DNA of 29,516 nt from CAZBZG01 sp964496245 (lineage in GTDB: Bacteria; Planctomycetota; SZUA-567). Position numbers and translations under genes: made by a program. This document shows, piece by piece, positions 18,206 through 26,229 of the stretch. Location of the stretch: assembly GCA_964496245.1 (NCBI GenBank), contig CAZBZG010000015.1, forward strand, positions 1 through 29,516, in the 5' to 3' direction. The notes under the pieces are model-generated. The model worked only from the letters and a program-made list of their open reading frames with translations, had not been told where the DNA came from and did not search any database. Every line of letters starts with the position of its first letter. Within the stretch, counting starts at the first letter, position 1.

Positions 18206-19144
18206 TCACTTCGGCTTCCAGCCCCACATGGCCTCCTCGGGATCCACGAGCGCCCACACGGAACGCCCCAGTTCGTCCAAGCGCTGGTAGTCCTCGTCGG
18301 AGAGCGAGAGATCGAGAGCCTTGCGGTTCTCGTCCCACTGCTCGCGCCGGCTCGCGCCCATGATCGGGCAGGTGATCCCCGGCGTCTGCAGGACCCAGGC
18401 GAGCGCCACCTGGCTGGATTGGCAGCCCATGCGTTCCGCCACGCGATCGACTTCCCGGGCCACCTCGCGGGCCTTGGGAAAAATGGGGTCCGAGAAGAGG
18501 AGATTGGACTTGCGCGGACCGGTGATCTCCACATCCCCCTCGGAATAACGGCCCGTGAGCAATCCCTGGGCCAGCGGCGAATAGGGCGTGACCGCGACGT
18601 TCTGCTCCCGGCAGAACGCCATGACCTCGTCCGCCACGCGCCAGGGGATGGAGAACGGCGGCTGGAGGCTGACCGCACCGTAGCGGTGGGCGACCTGCAT
18701 CTGCTCGAGATTGAAGTTGCTCACGCCGATGGCGTGGATGCGGCCGGCGTCCTTCTGGCGCGCCAATTCTTCGAAGAAGGCCTCAAGGCTGTGGCTGGGA
18801 CTCGGCCAGTGGCAGATGTAGAGGTCGATCACGTCGGTCTGCAGATTCTGCCGGCTCGTCTCCACCGCGGTGGCCAACTTCTCCGGCGTGCAATGGACCT
18901 GCTTGGTAGCGATCCGGACCTGGTCGCGCCTGCCCTTGAGCGCCTTGCCGAGCACGGCTTCGGCTTCCCCGTAGCCGCGGGCCGTGTCGATAAAGGTGCA
19001 GCCCGTCTCGATCGCGTGATGGATCAGATCGATGGCCTCCCTTTCCTCCTCCGGGCCCCAGCCCTTGCCCCCGCCCATGTTCCACGTGCCCAGACAGAAG
19101 CGGCTGACCTCGAACCCTGCCTCGCCAAACGGAACGGTCTCCAT
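18206..19144 (-). CDS. Aldo/keto reductase
   Basis: 312 residues. NAD(P)H-dependent reduction of a carbonyl group, cytoplasmic. The catalytic tetrad is readable: Asp 53 (TFIDTA), Tyr 58 (YGEAE), Lys 81 (IATKQ) and His 112 (YICHWPSP). Later, GVSNFNLEQM and YSPLAQGLLTGRY are typical of the family, and PIMGASRREQ near the end is the usual cofactor-binding site. Start ATG 19144 has AAGGAG upstream and the promoter at 19197-19224; earlier start points to 19291 lie in and beyond the promoter. The substrate is unknown; it is near an FGGY sugar kinase remnant and a dehydrogenase. Confidence 0.93.
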   Translation of the reverse strand: METVPFGEAGFEVSRFCLGTWNMGGGKGWGPEEEREAIDLIHHAIETGCTFIDTARGYGEAEAVLGKALKGRRDQVRIATKQVHCTPEKLATAVETSRQNLQTDVIDLYICHWPSPSHSLEAFFEELARQKDAGRIHAIGVSNFNLEQMQVAHRYGAVSLQPPFSIPWRVADEVMAFCREQNVAVTPYSPLAQGLLTGRYSEGDVEITGPRKSNLLFSDPIFPKAREVAREVDRVAERMGCQSSQVALAWVLQTPGITCPIMGASRREQWDENRKALDLSLSDEDYQRLDELGRSVWALVDPEEAMWGWKPK

Positions 19145-19196
19145 GCTCTCTCCTTGTCTCGCCGCGGCAATCATGATCGTGCGCACTTGCGTTTCG

Positions 19197-19224
19197 ACCC
19201 TAGCGGTCGGCCGCACCCTGTCAA
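19197..19224 (-). promoter_or_regulatory. Promoter of the aldo/keto reductase gene
   Basis: On the minus strand TTGACA (19224-19219), a 16-base spacer and TAGGGT (19202-19197), the same -35/-10 pair as in front of the kinase gene at 5925. The -35 overlaps the stop codon of the FGGY kinase remnant. Confidence 0.7.
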
Positions 19225-19458
19225 CCGCCTTGCGCAGAAAAGCGGGCGAGCGCGTGGCTGAGGGAAACCGTGGCCTTGTACAGTTACGCATGCGTCTCAG
19301 CCAGCGCCGCGTAGGCGTGCTGTTCGGCCCAGCCCGACTCGGGCGACTGCACGCCGAGCGTGCTGCGTCCCTCGGCCACGGCCTCCCCCCGTCGGAGTCG
19401 AGGCCACGGCTTTGGCGCCGGTTGTGCTGCAGTCGAGTCCGAGCACCACGTCGGCCAT
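19221..19458 (-). pseudogene. Remnant of an FGGY-family sugar kinase (xylulokinase-like), internally deleted
   Basis: ATG 19458 with GGAGAGG upstream begins MADVVLGLDCSTTGAKAVA, the typical N-terminus of FGGY kinases such as xylulokinase. The frame then shifts near the G6 run at 19385-19390 and continues in another frame as GEAVAEGRSTLGVQSPESG followed by WAEQHA, which is the next conserved part of the family. It then passes straight into AYAALAETHA, a stop (19286-19284), and in the same frame LYKATVSLSHALARF, which looks like the C-terminal helix of such kinases. Full-length members have about 500 residues, so some 400 in the middle are missing. The stop at 19221 runs into the next promoter. 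It follows the dehydrogenase gene (stop 19493) and was likely its operon partner. An assembly collapse could look the same. Confidence 0.55.
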
Positions 19459-19492
19459 GGTCCTCTCCGCACTCGAAGCCGCGTCTCTGCGA

Positions 19493-20362
19493 TCAGGTGG
19501 AAGGGGGACCCGCGCCCAGCAGGCCTTGGCCGCGCTTGCGCCCCACGCGCCCGTCGGCCACGAGCCTGTCAAGCAGATCGGCCGGCGCATATCGCTCGCC
19601 CAGCGCGTCCCGCAGGGCCAGGAGTTCGGTACGGACCGTGTCCAGGCCGATGAAGTCGGCCACGCTCGCCGGCCCCATGGGATGCCCGAGCGCCAGCCGG
19701 ACGGCACGGTCGATCTGCTGGGGACTCGCCACGCCTTCCTCGATCATGCGGGCTGCCTCGTTGATCCAGAGCATGAGCAGGCGGTTGACCACGAATCCGT
19801 TCGTGTCGTCCACCTCCACGACCTGGAGATCAAGCGAACGGCAGAAGCCGCGCGCCTGTGCGAGCGCCTCTTCGGACACAGCGTCGGTGCGCACGAGCTC
19901 CACGACCTTGCTCGCCGGCACAGGGTTCATGAAATGGAGGCCCAGGAACCGCGCGGGATCGGACCAGGCCGCGCCCACCGCAGCCACGCGGAGCGCCGAG
20001 GTATTCGTGGCAACGAGCGCGTGTGCGCCAGCGGCCTCGGCCACGTCCACGAGCACGGCCCGTTTGACGGCCAGATCCTCGACCACGGTTTCAATGATCA
20101 CCTGGCAGTCAGCGAGATCCCGGGCGGCGGTCGTGGGTACAAGGCGGGCGTCCGCCGCCGCGGCCGCCTCCGCGTCGATCTGCTTGCGCCGCGCGGCCAG
20201 ACGCCGCGCAGCACGAATGCGCTGCTGCGCCGCCTGGACCGACGCCTCGCTCCGCCCTAGCAAGCGCACCGCGCATCCCTTGGACGATACCCGATCGGCG
20301 ATGCCGCACCCCATGATGCCCGTACCGACCACACCGACCGTTTCCACCTGCATCTCGGGCAT
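19493..20362 (-). CDS. 3-hydroxyacyl-CoA dehydrogenase family protein
   Basis: 289 residues, one NAD-binding domain and one C-terminal helical domain. Rossmann motif GVVGTGIMGCG (10-20), the ETVVED strand with Glu 95, TNTS at 119-122, His 143 in LGLHFMNPVP, and NGFVVNRLL later; the end GRKRGQGLL resembles the family's GRKTGRGFY. It oxidises an L-3-hydroxyacyl-CoA to the ketone with NAD; relatives act on L-gulonate and other hydroxy acids. Start ATG 20362 has GGAGAAGG next to it and lies downstream of the promoter at 20400. The FGGY kinase remnant follows. Beside a sugar kinase remnant, a role on a sugar acid is possible. Confidence 0.88.
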   Translation of the reverse strand: MPEMQVETVGVVGTGIMGCGIADRVSSKGCAVRLLGRSEASVQAAQQRIRAARRLAARRKQIDAEAAAAADARLVPTTAARDLADCQVIIETVVEDLAVKRAVLVDVAEAAGAHALVATNTSALRVAAVGAAWSDPARFLGLHFMNPVPASKVVELVRTDAVSEEALAQARGFCRSLDLQVVEVDDTNGFVVNRLLMLWINEAARMIEEGVASPQQIDRAVRLALGHPMGPASVADFIGLDTVRTELLALRDALGERYAPADLLDRLVADGRVGRKRGQGLLGAGPPST

Positions 20363-20399
20363 GCCTTCTCCTGCACGAAAAGCTGCAAAGGCCTCTCCA

Positions 20400-20428
20400 A
20401 CTATGACTTCAGGGCGAAAGAATGTCAA
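20400..20428 (-). promoter_or_regulatory. Promoter of the 3-hydroxyacyl-CoA dehydrogenase gene
   Basis: On the minus strand TTGACA (20428-20423), a 17-base spacer and CATAGT (20405-20400). The transcript would start near 20393, about 30 bases before ATG 20362. The promoter sits next to the inverted repeat at 20432-20454. Confidence 0.7.
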
Positions 20429-20431
20429 AGG

Positions 20432-20454
20432 TTATCGGCCCGAATGGCCGATAA
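20432..20454. promoter_or_regulatory. Interrupted palindrome, candidate operator
   Basis: TTATCGGCC (20432-20440) and GGCCGATAA (20446-20454) are perfect 9-base arms around a 5-base spacer. It lies three bases upstream of the -35 of the dehydrogenase promoter and about 90 bases upstream of the PKD-repeat gene start. There is no T-tract on either side, so it is not a terminator. It could bind a dimeric regulator of either gene. Confidence 0.5.
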
Positions 20455-20543
20455 AGCTGAGGAGTCGTCCTCCGCAGCCCCGGATTGCGGCCGGAGAGCC
20501 GGTCGGTCCGACTTCCTGGTTCCAGCGAGGAGAGAATACCATC

Positions 20544-22337
20544 ATGGTCGCGTCGCGCCCGTCCCTGCCCGCCATGGTGCTTGGGCTCAGCCTCCTGCTG
20601 GGCCTGCTCCCGGATCCGGCCCCCGCAGCCGAAGACGCCCGGACCGCCCGCCCGTCCGCGCTGATCGAGCTTGACGGCAGCGCCAGCCAGGATCCCGACG
20701 GAGACATGCTCCTCTACTTCTGGAAGCAGGTGGGCGGACCCGACGTGGTGCTCTCCGATCCCAACGCCGCCAAGCCCTACTTCCGCACGAGCCGGCCGGG
20801 ACGGTACCTGTTCGAGCTCTCCGTCTCCGACGGCGACGTCCGCAGCAAACCGGCCCTCGTGGAGGTGCTGGTCGAGCGGGAGAATCTGCCGCCGCAGGCA
20901 TCGGTCCCCGCCGAAGCCGAAGGCGTGGCAGGCACGCGCATCTCGATCGACGGCCGCAAGAGCCGCGACGCGGACGGCGACAATTTGTCCTACGCCTGGC
21001 GGCAGGTCTCCGGGCCCCCGCTCTATCTCGACGAAACGCACCGGAACCAGCCGGTCCTCACGCTCCAGCCCGAGAAAGCCGGGGTCTACCAACTCGAGCT
21101 CGTGGTCTCCGACGGTCGCCTCCTAAGCAAGCCTGCCCGCTGCCGGCTGCTGATCAAGCCCCGCAACCGCGCGCCGATCGCTCACATCAAGGCGCCCACG
21201 TCCGCCCTCATCGAACGCTCCGCGGTCGACATGCAGTCGGTCCTGAGCGCGGATGCGCCCGTCGCCCACATCAACAAGCCGGCGCACGCCCACACGGACC
21301 GCGAGGTCACCCTCGACGGCCGCGGGAGCGTATCTCCGAACGACAAGCCCCTGCGCTACTACTGGAAGCAGCTGAGCGGACCGTTCGTGCGTACGTTCGA
21401 CCGGAACGAGGAAGGGCTCTTGCGCTTCACGCCCGAAGAGCCGGGGACCTACAGCTTCGAACTCGTGGTTGCGGACAGAGAGGCGGAGAGCGAGCCGTTC
21501 GTGCGGTCCTTGGCGGTCACGCGCGGCAACACCGCCCCCATCGCCGCCATCAAAGCCCCCACCTGCGCGACCACCGGCTCCCTGGTCCGGCTCGACGGAT
21601 CCCACAGCTACGACAAGGAAGGAAGCGGGCTGAAGTACCACTGGCGGCAGACCGACGGACCGCGCGTGCGCCACTACAGCATGGACCGGGCCCTCGGCGA
21701 CGCAGCACCGGGATTCATCCCGACCGACCCGGGCACCTATGCCTTCGAACTCGTGGTGTCAGACGGCAGCAAGAAGAGCCGGCCGGCTGTCGCCCGCGTG
21801 CGCGTGGAAGAACCCAACAAGGTGCCCCGGGCGCATGTGGCCGGCCACCTCACGGTCGCGCCGGGCGAAGTGGCCGTGCTCCAGGCTGCGGGCAGCGATC
21901 CGGAGGGGGATCCCCTCATCTATACGTGGCATCAGGTCGCCGGCCCGCCGCTGTTGACGAAGCCGGCCCGGCAGCAGGCATTGACCTTGACGCCCACGGA
22001 AGAGGGCACCTATGCCTTCGAGGTGGTGGCGAGCGACGGCACCCACGAGAGCCGGCCGGCGCGGTCGACGGTGACGGTCAGCCGCCGACACGCCGACGAG
22101 GCGGCCCTGGCCGAAGCCGACCTGTCGTCCGTGCCCCCGGTCCGCGCGGCCGAGATGCTGACCCGTACGGACCAAACGCCTCCCCCAGCCTCGAATCCAG
22201 AAGCCGAGGCCAGCTACGGGATCAAGCGATTCATGCAGCGCTTCGTCAAACCCTTCAAGAGCGAGGGCGCGAAGCGCCGGAAGACCCCCGACGACATTGC
22301 CGCGGCAGCGCCCTACCGCCCCGAGCTCGACCCCTGA
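20544..22337 (+). CDS. Secreted protein with five PKD-like repeats
   Basis: 597 residues. Residues 1-29 form a signal peptide ending APA-AED. Five Ig-like PKD/REJ-type repeats follow at about 36-111, 118-205, 239-326, 332-422 and 428-513; each has the DG(S/R) strand, a DGD or related loop, YxWxQxxGP, and a late GxYxFEL(V)VSDG block. Residues 208-240 hold an extra half-repeat start, as if a unit had been truncated. The last 80 residues are unlike the repeats and basic (KRFMQRFVKPFKSEGAKRRK). It is probably an extracytoplasmic binding or structural protein; no enzymatic site is visible. Start ATG 20544 has GAGGAGAG upstream. No promoter with a clear -35 was found, but it faces the dehydrogenase promoter. 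Confidence 0.85.
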   Translation: MVASRPSLPAMVLGLSLLLGLLPDPAPAAEDARTARPSALIELDGSASQDPDGDMLLYFWKQVGGPDVVLSDPNAAKPYFRTSRPGRYLFELSVSDGDVRSKPALVEVLVERENLPPQASVPAEAEGVAGTRISIDGRKSRDADGDNLSYAWRQVSGPPLYLDETHRNQPVLTLQPEKAGVYQLELVVSDGRLLSKPARCRLLIKPRNRAPIAHIKAPTSALIERSAVDMQSVLSADAPVAHINKPAHAHTDREVTLDGRGSVSPNDKPLRYYWKQLSGPFVRTFDRNEEGLLRFTPEEPGTYSFELVVADREAESEPFVRSLAVTRGNTAPIAAIKAPTCATTGSLVRLDGSHSYDKEGSGLKYHWRQTDGPRVRHYSMDRALGDAAPGFIPTDPGTYAFELVVSDGSKKSRPAVARVRVEEPNKVPRAHVAGHLTVAPGEVAVLQAAGSDPEGDPLIYTWHQVAGPPLLTKPARQQALTLTPTEEGTYAFEVVASDGTHESRPARSTVTVSRRHADEAALAEADLSSVPPVRAAEMLTRTDQTPPPASNPEAEASYGIKRFMQRFVKPFKSEGAKRRKTPDDIAAAAPYRPELDP

Positions 22338-22372
22338 GACGGACCCCCTCGCCTCGCCAAGTCATCGATTTT

Positions 22373-22537
22373 GGGCCTGGTTCAATTCCGGGTAACACTC
22401 GGTGAGAGCGGTTTGTAGCACAGGCACTCCTGCCTGTGCAGCGCCTCAGGGAATCCGCCCCAGGCAAGAGTGCCTGGGCTACATACTGCTCCGTGTGCCA
22501 TGTGTGACCCGGATCCGCGTGTTCTTGAACCAGGCCC
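22373..22537. repeat. Nested inverted-repeat (REP/BIME-like) element
   Basis: Outer arms: GGGCCTGGTTCAA at 22373-22385 and its exact reverse complement at 22525-22537. Inner arms: 23 bases at 22414-22436 match the reverse complement of 22461-22483 at 21 positions, and each inner arm is itself a hairpin (9-bp stem at 22418-22439, 8-bp stem at 22459-22478, 4-base loops). The CCGGGT/ACCCGG blocks between the arms also pair imperfectly. It lies between the convergent stops of the PKD gene (22337) and the DUF4159-operon tail (22597) and encodes nothing. The TGTAGCACAGGC type is what REP elements look like in several PVC genomes. Confidence 0.7.
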
Positions 22538-22596
22538 GATTCTGGATCCGGCTGACAGACCGGCAGGAACGAACCACCGTTCTGCGGGTGGGAAGA

Positions 22597-23397
22597 TCAG
22601 GGCGGCCCATCCGCACGCGATTCGGCTGCAGCCTCGCCCGGATCTTCGGATTCCTGCGCGTCCGCGGGCGCCTCCGGCGGGGAAGGCGGCGGCTGGCCGC
22701 CGGCGAGGCTGCCTACCATGGCAGCCGCTTCCTGCCAGGCCTTCCCGCCGATCTCGCCCGGCAGGCGGAAACGAAGCTCCACCACAGACCGCTTGTTGTC
22801 GAAGACCACGGCAAAGGTCCGCAACAGACCTCCTTCGGCCCGGCGCATCCACCCCTCCGCTCCCTTGAAGGACCCGACGCGGACGTAGCGGCTCCCGGCA
22901 TAGGTCATGTCCTTGAAACGCTCCCGCAGGCTGCGTCCGTAGGCGGCTGCGGTATAGCGTTGCCGAATCGGGCGGCCCCCGTAGGTCCGCGGCGTCATGT
23001 GCAACCCGACCGGCGTGCTGTGCTCGACCGCGAGACTTCGCCCGTCCGGTCCATCGAAGCACAGTCGGCCGGCGGCCTCCCACCCTTCGGGCAGCCGGAG
23101 GTAAAACCCGCGGCCCAGCCAGGCCGCGCGCGCTTCGTCCGGGGAGACTGACGCTCCCGGATAGGCAACCGGCACGGGCTCCTCCAGCCAGCCCCACGCG
23201 AAAAGCCCCGCCAGCCCGGCGATCACAAGGCCGAAGACCATCGCGCCGCAGGACGCCCGGCTCAACGCCGGGTGTCCTGCCTTGGGGAGCGGTCCCAGTT
23301 CCACCTGGGCGCGCGCCATCTGCTTGCGGAGTGCGTCCTGGTTCGGGCCGTTCGCGGCCGGCTGGTCGTGGGGAGAGGTCTCTGCGGCATCGCTCAT
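22597..23397 (-). CDS. Single-pass membrane protein in the DUF4159/ExbBD cluster, function unknown
   Basis: 266 residues. A polar N-terminal region (1-48), one membrane helix (50-70), then an extracytoplasmic domain of about 165 residues with beta-strand pattern (FYLRLPEGWEAAG, RYVRVGSFKGAEGWMRRAEG, KRSVVELRFRLPG), and an acidic Pro-rich tail. I do not recognise the domain. It starts 9 bases after the DUF4159 protein stops and is the last gene of the cluster, so it most likely works with that membrane complex. The ribosome site is weak; translation is probably coupled. Confidence 0.7.
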   Translation of the reverse strand: MSDAAETSPHDQPAANGPNQDALRKQMARAQVELGPLPKAGHPALSRASCGAMVFGLVIAGLAGLFAWGWLEEPVPVAYPGASVSPDEARAAWLGRGFYLRLPEGWEAAGRLCFDGPDGRSLAVEHSTPVGLHMTPRTYGGRPIRQRYTAAAYGRSLRERFKDMTYAGSRYVRVGSFKGAEGWMRRAEGGLLRTFAVVFDNKRSVVELRFRLPGEIGGKAWQEAAAMVGSLAGGQPPPSPPEAPADAQESEDPGEAAAESRADGPP

Positions 23398-23406
23398 GGA
23401 GCGGAC

Positions 23407-25083
23407 TCAATCGCCGTAGTGGATGTGCATGTACTGGTTGAAGGCGTAATTGATGACGTTGACCGCCAGCTTGTAGGCCTGTTGGGCTTCCTCTTCGGAC
23501 GCGCCCGAATGCCCCGTCTTCCACGCATCGTTGATATCGCCCTGGTGGTAAAAGACGATCCAGCGGCCCTGGTGCTTCATGCCGAGCGCGCGGTTGCCGG
23601 AGTGGTGCCAGAGCCGCGGCGCGCCGTTGGGAAACAGAAACGGCTGGCGGTAAAGGATGTCGTCGTCTGCGATGTTGATCCAACGTTTGTCCGGAAAGAC
23701 TCGGCGCATGGCCGAACGGAACGCGCGGTTGAAGCTCCCCCCACCGTTGTCCGCGAAGATCATGCCGCCTTCTTCGAAGCAGTACCAGCGCAGGGTGTTG
23801 ATCTCGGTGCGACTGAGGCGCATGCCCTGCTTGCCGGTGACGTACACGAAGGGCGGCGCGCGATTTTTGGGAAACCGCCGCAATCGGTTGATGCGGACCG
23901 ACTCGGTGTTGTCCGCGATCTTGAATCCCGTGAGCTCGTGGAACTTGAGCAGCATGTTGTAGTCCGAGCCCTTGCCCATGTCCTGATCCCAGTCGCCCCC
24001 GCTGTATTCGAGCCGGATGAAGCGCACGCGCGCATTCTCCATGCCCCCCGGCCAGCCGCCCGAGCCGCCTCCGCCCTTGCCGAGCTGGCCCTTGATGCTG
24101 GTGGCCTCGTACTGGTCCATGGTGTCCTTGTCGAGCTTCTTGTGCATCTCGGTGTCTTCGGGCACCCAGAAGATGATGGGGCTGTTCATGTTGAGCACGA
24201 ACTGCTTCTTCTTCTTTTTGATCTTCTTGACCTTGACGATCTGGACCTTCTGCTTGCCCGATCCCTTGGGGACGGCATACGGCGGCTCCCCGAAGCAACC
24301 GCGCTGGATCAGGGGGTAGAGGAAGAGGATGAAGAAGTGGAGGAAGGTCGACCAGTAGGCCGAGGTCCGGAAGCGGGGGTCTTCGCCGCCCGTCTTGATC
24401 GTTTCCACGAGCCGGTCGCCCCAGAGCGGCTTGGCTGCTTCGGCCGCATCCGCCGGTCGCCGGGCCCCGGCGTAGAAGGCCCGCACGCTGCACAGCATCA
24501 GGCAGACCAGGAAGAGCGCCCCCAGAACCCCCACGGGCACCCAGCCCCACACCCCGAAGAGCCAGTAGTCGTTGCGGACGACCTCGTCGAAGGTTTCGGT
24601 ATCAGCCCGATAGAGCATACTCGGCACGCGCACCAGATAGATCAGCACCAGCAGCCAGATCACGCCATAGGCCGCGCCCGCGACCTTGAGGAGCAACCAC
24701 ACGAGCCGGTGGCGCACGAAAGCGAGGAAGCTCGTGGCCATGAGTAGAAAGCCGATGATCTTCGCGAGCGTGGCGAGCAGAGCAAACGAGGCGGTCATCC
24801 CGGTGTTGACGAGCACGTCCTCCTGCTCGCCCGTCAGCTCGAGCTCGGCCATGTACCAATCCTGGCCGAAGACGGCCATGTTGAGGGTGGCCACCGCCAT
24901 GACCGCGGCCATGAGCCCGAAGCGGCAGGACCACGGCAGATAAGAGAGCCCGCGGGCGAGCTGCCGGCCCGACCACACCAGCGCAATCCCGACGCCCCGG
25001 TGGGTGAAACCGAGGCCGCGCCAGAGGTACGCTACCGCCTTCTCGATGGGTGCATTTCCGGATGGACCACGGTTCTGAAGCAT
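23407..25083 (-). CDS. Multi-pass membrane protein with C-terminal DUF4159 domain
   Basis: 558 residues. Hydrophobic helices near 53-73, 98-120, 127-150, 175-200 and 243-262. A very basic linker (KKIKKKKK, 286-293) follows, then a Gly-rich stretch and a DUF4159 domain from about 350 (VRFIRLEYSGGDWDQD) to the end, with GLTETGxxSVRINR-like and TLRWYCFEEGGMIFADN pieces typical of it. DUF4159 domains resemble glutamine-amidotransferase-like folds and are usually found with ABC or motor-type membrane proteins. Here it is coupled to ExbB/ExbD genes. Start ATG 25083 has only a weak AGGCAGG upstream. Confidence 0.85.
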   Translation of the reverse strand: MLQNRGPSGNAPIEKAVAYLWRGLGFTHRGVGIALVWSGRQLARGLSYLPWSCRFGLMAAVMAVATLNMAVFGQDWYMAELELTGEQEDVLVNTGMTASFALLATLAKIIGFLLMATSFLAFVRHRLVWLLLKVAGAAYGVIWLLVLIYLVRVPSMLYRADTETFDEVVRNDYWLFGVWGWVPVGVLGALFLVCLMLCSVRAFYAGARRPADAAEAAKPLWGDRLVETIKTGGEDPRFRTSAYWSTFLHFFILFLYPLIQRGCFGEPPYAVPKGSGKQKVQIVKVKKIKKKKKQFVLNMNSPIIFWVPEDTEMHKKLDKDTMDQYEATSIKGQLGKGGGGSGGWPGGMENARVRFIRLEYSGGDWDQDMGKGSDYNMLLKFHELTGFKIADNTESVRINRLRRFPKNRAPPFVYVTGKQGMRLSRTEINTLRWYCFEEGGMIFADNGGGSFNRAFRSAMRRVFPDKRWINIADDDILYRQPFLFPNGAPRLWHHSGNRALGMKHQGRWIVFYHQGDINDAWKTGHSGASEEEAQQAYKLAVNVINYAFNQYMHIHYGD

Positions 25084-25145
25084 GCGTGTGCCTGCCTGCG
25101 TCCCCGAAGGCGAAACGGCAGCGTCCGTTCGATCCGGACGGGCGG

Positions 25146-25775
25146 TCAGTCCTCGAGCTCCATGGGATTGGTCACCGTCGGGACTTCGTCGGAAATCTGG
25201 TCGGCAAACGGATCCTTCTGGTCTCCCGTGCCTGCCGCGCCTCCCTTGCCGGATCCGCCCTGCTTCTCGTCGCGCTTCTTGGCCTCCTCGGCCTTCTCCT
25301 TCATCTCAGCCAGGCGCGCCTCCCGTTCAGCCTTGAGCTGTGCGCGTTTCTCCTCCTCCTTCTGCTTGCGGATGGCCGCCTGTTGCTTGCCCTCGGGGTC
25401 CATCCAGCCGTATTCGGGGACCAGCATGAAGTAGTGAATGGAGGTGAGCGCCAGAATGACGACATGTGCAAGCACCGAGATGCCGATCAACGGCATCACG
25501 TTGACTTTGTGCAGCGGCGCGATCAGTTTCTCGGGCTTCACCGGCTCGTCCACCTCGAGTTCGGAGATGTCGAAGATGGTTTCGGCCGGCGTGGGCGCGG
25601 GCGCCGGGGGCGGAGCCGACGGCGGAACCGGCCAGCTCTCCTCCGGTTCTTCGCCACGCGGCTCGGCCACAAAGTACGCGCCGCACTTCTTGCACTTCAG
25701 TTTCTTCCCGGCCTTGGCGGCCGGGAGGCGGTACTTCTTGCCGCAATCGCATTGCACCACGATCTTCTCGGTCAT
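25146..25775 (-). CDS. Zinc-ribbon, TonB-like membrane protein
   Basis: 209 residues. An N-terminal zinc ribbon with CDC (Cys 9, Cys 11) and CKKC (Cys 28, Cys 31), a Pro-rich linker, one membrane helix at 92-114, and a charged coiled coil at 125-172, then a Gly/acidic tail. The architecture is like TonB (cytoplasmic part, one helix, periplasmic extension), but no TonB C-terminal domain is present. It lies between ExbD and the DUF4159 protein, so it probably transmits force or links the motor. Start ATG 25775 has AGGAAGGA upstream; ATG 25826, with AAGGAG at the ExbD stop, is a possible alternative that would add 17 residues. Confidence 0.78.
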   Translation of the reverse strand: MTEKIVVQCDCGKKYRLPAAKAGKKLKCKKCGAYFVAEPRGEEPEESWPVPPSAPPPAPAPTPAETIFDISELEVDEPVKPEKLIAPLHKVNVMPLIGISVLAHVVILALTSIHYFMLVPEYGWMDPEGKQQAAIRKQKEEEKRAQLKAEREARLAEMKEKAEEAKKRDEKQGGSGKGGAAGTGDQKDPFADQISDEVPTVTNPMELED

Positions 25776-25827
25776 GCTGTGGGATTCCTTCCTGCTGTTC
25801 ACCGCGGAAGCTGATTCCATAGGCATT

Positions 25828-26229
25828 CTACTCCTTGATCTTCTCGCCTACAAGCGCGATCTCCACGCCAGCTTCGCTGAGAGCCATGACCACCGGGCCG
25901 TAGGCCGAATGCTTCAGGTTCTTATCGACCTTGAGCATGACCGCCTTGTCTTCCTTGTTCTCGACAAGGGCGGCGACCTCGCTCTCCAGCGTCTCCACGT
26001 GGATGGGGTCGCCCTGCAGCCAGACCTCGCCGTTCTCGTCCACGCTCACAGAGACCTGCGTCTCCTCCATCTGCTCGATGTCCGGCGACTCGGGCTGCTC
26101 GAGCTCGATATCCTTTTCCTTGATGAAATTCGTGGTCAACACGAAGAAGATGATGAGCAGGAACGCGATGTCGCCCATGGACGCCACCGGCACCGCAATC
26201 CGTCCGGGTCGTTTGCGCCGCCGCCTCAC
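25828..26229 (-). CDS. exbD: ExbD/TolR-family proton-channel protein (second copy)
   Basis: 133 residues from GTG 26229, which overlaps the first ExbD stop (GTGA). One membrane helix carries the functional aspartate (GDIAFLLIIFFVL), followed by a periplasmic domain of about 90 residues. It pairs with ExbB to use the proton gradient. The ribosome site AGAGGAGAAGAG precedes the GTG. Confidence 0.88.
   Translation of the reverse strand: MRRRRKRPGRIAVPVASMGDIAFLLIIFFVLTTNFIKEKDIELEQPESPDIEQMEETQVSVSVDENGEVWLQGDPIHVETLESEVAALVENKEDKAVMLKVDKNLKHSAYGPVVMALSEAGVEIALVGEKIKE

Noticed and set aside
19032..20543. Upstream extension of the PKD-repeat protein frame
   Set aside because: It runs opposite the aldo/keto reductase and dehydrogenase genes; the signal peptide and ribosome site fix the start at 20544.
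25084..25145. CGTCCG/CGGACG hairpin as a terminator in the ExbBD/DUF4159 cluster
   Set aside because: Six pairs with a 7-base loop and no T-tract; likely just an intercistronic hairpin, so the cluster was kept as one unit.
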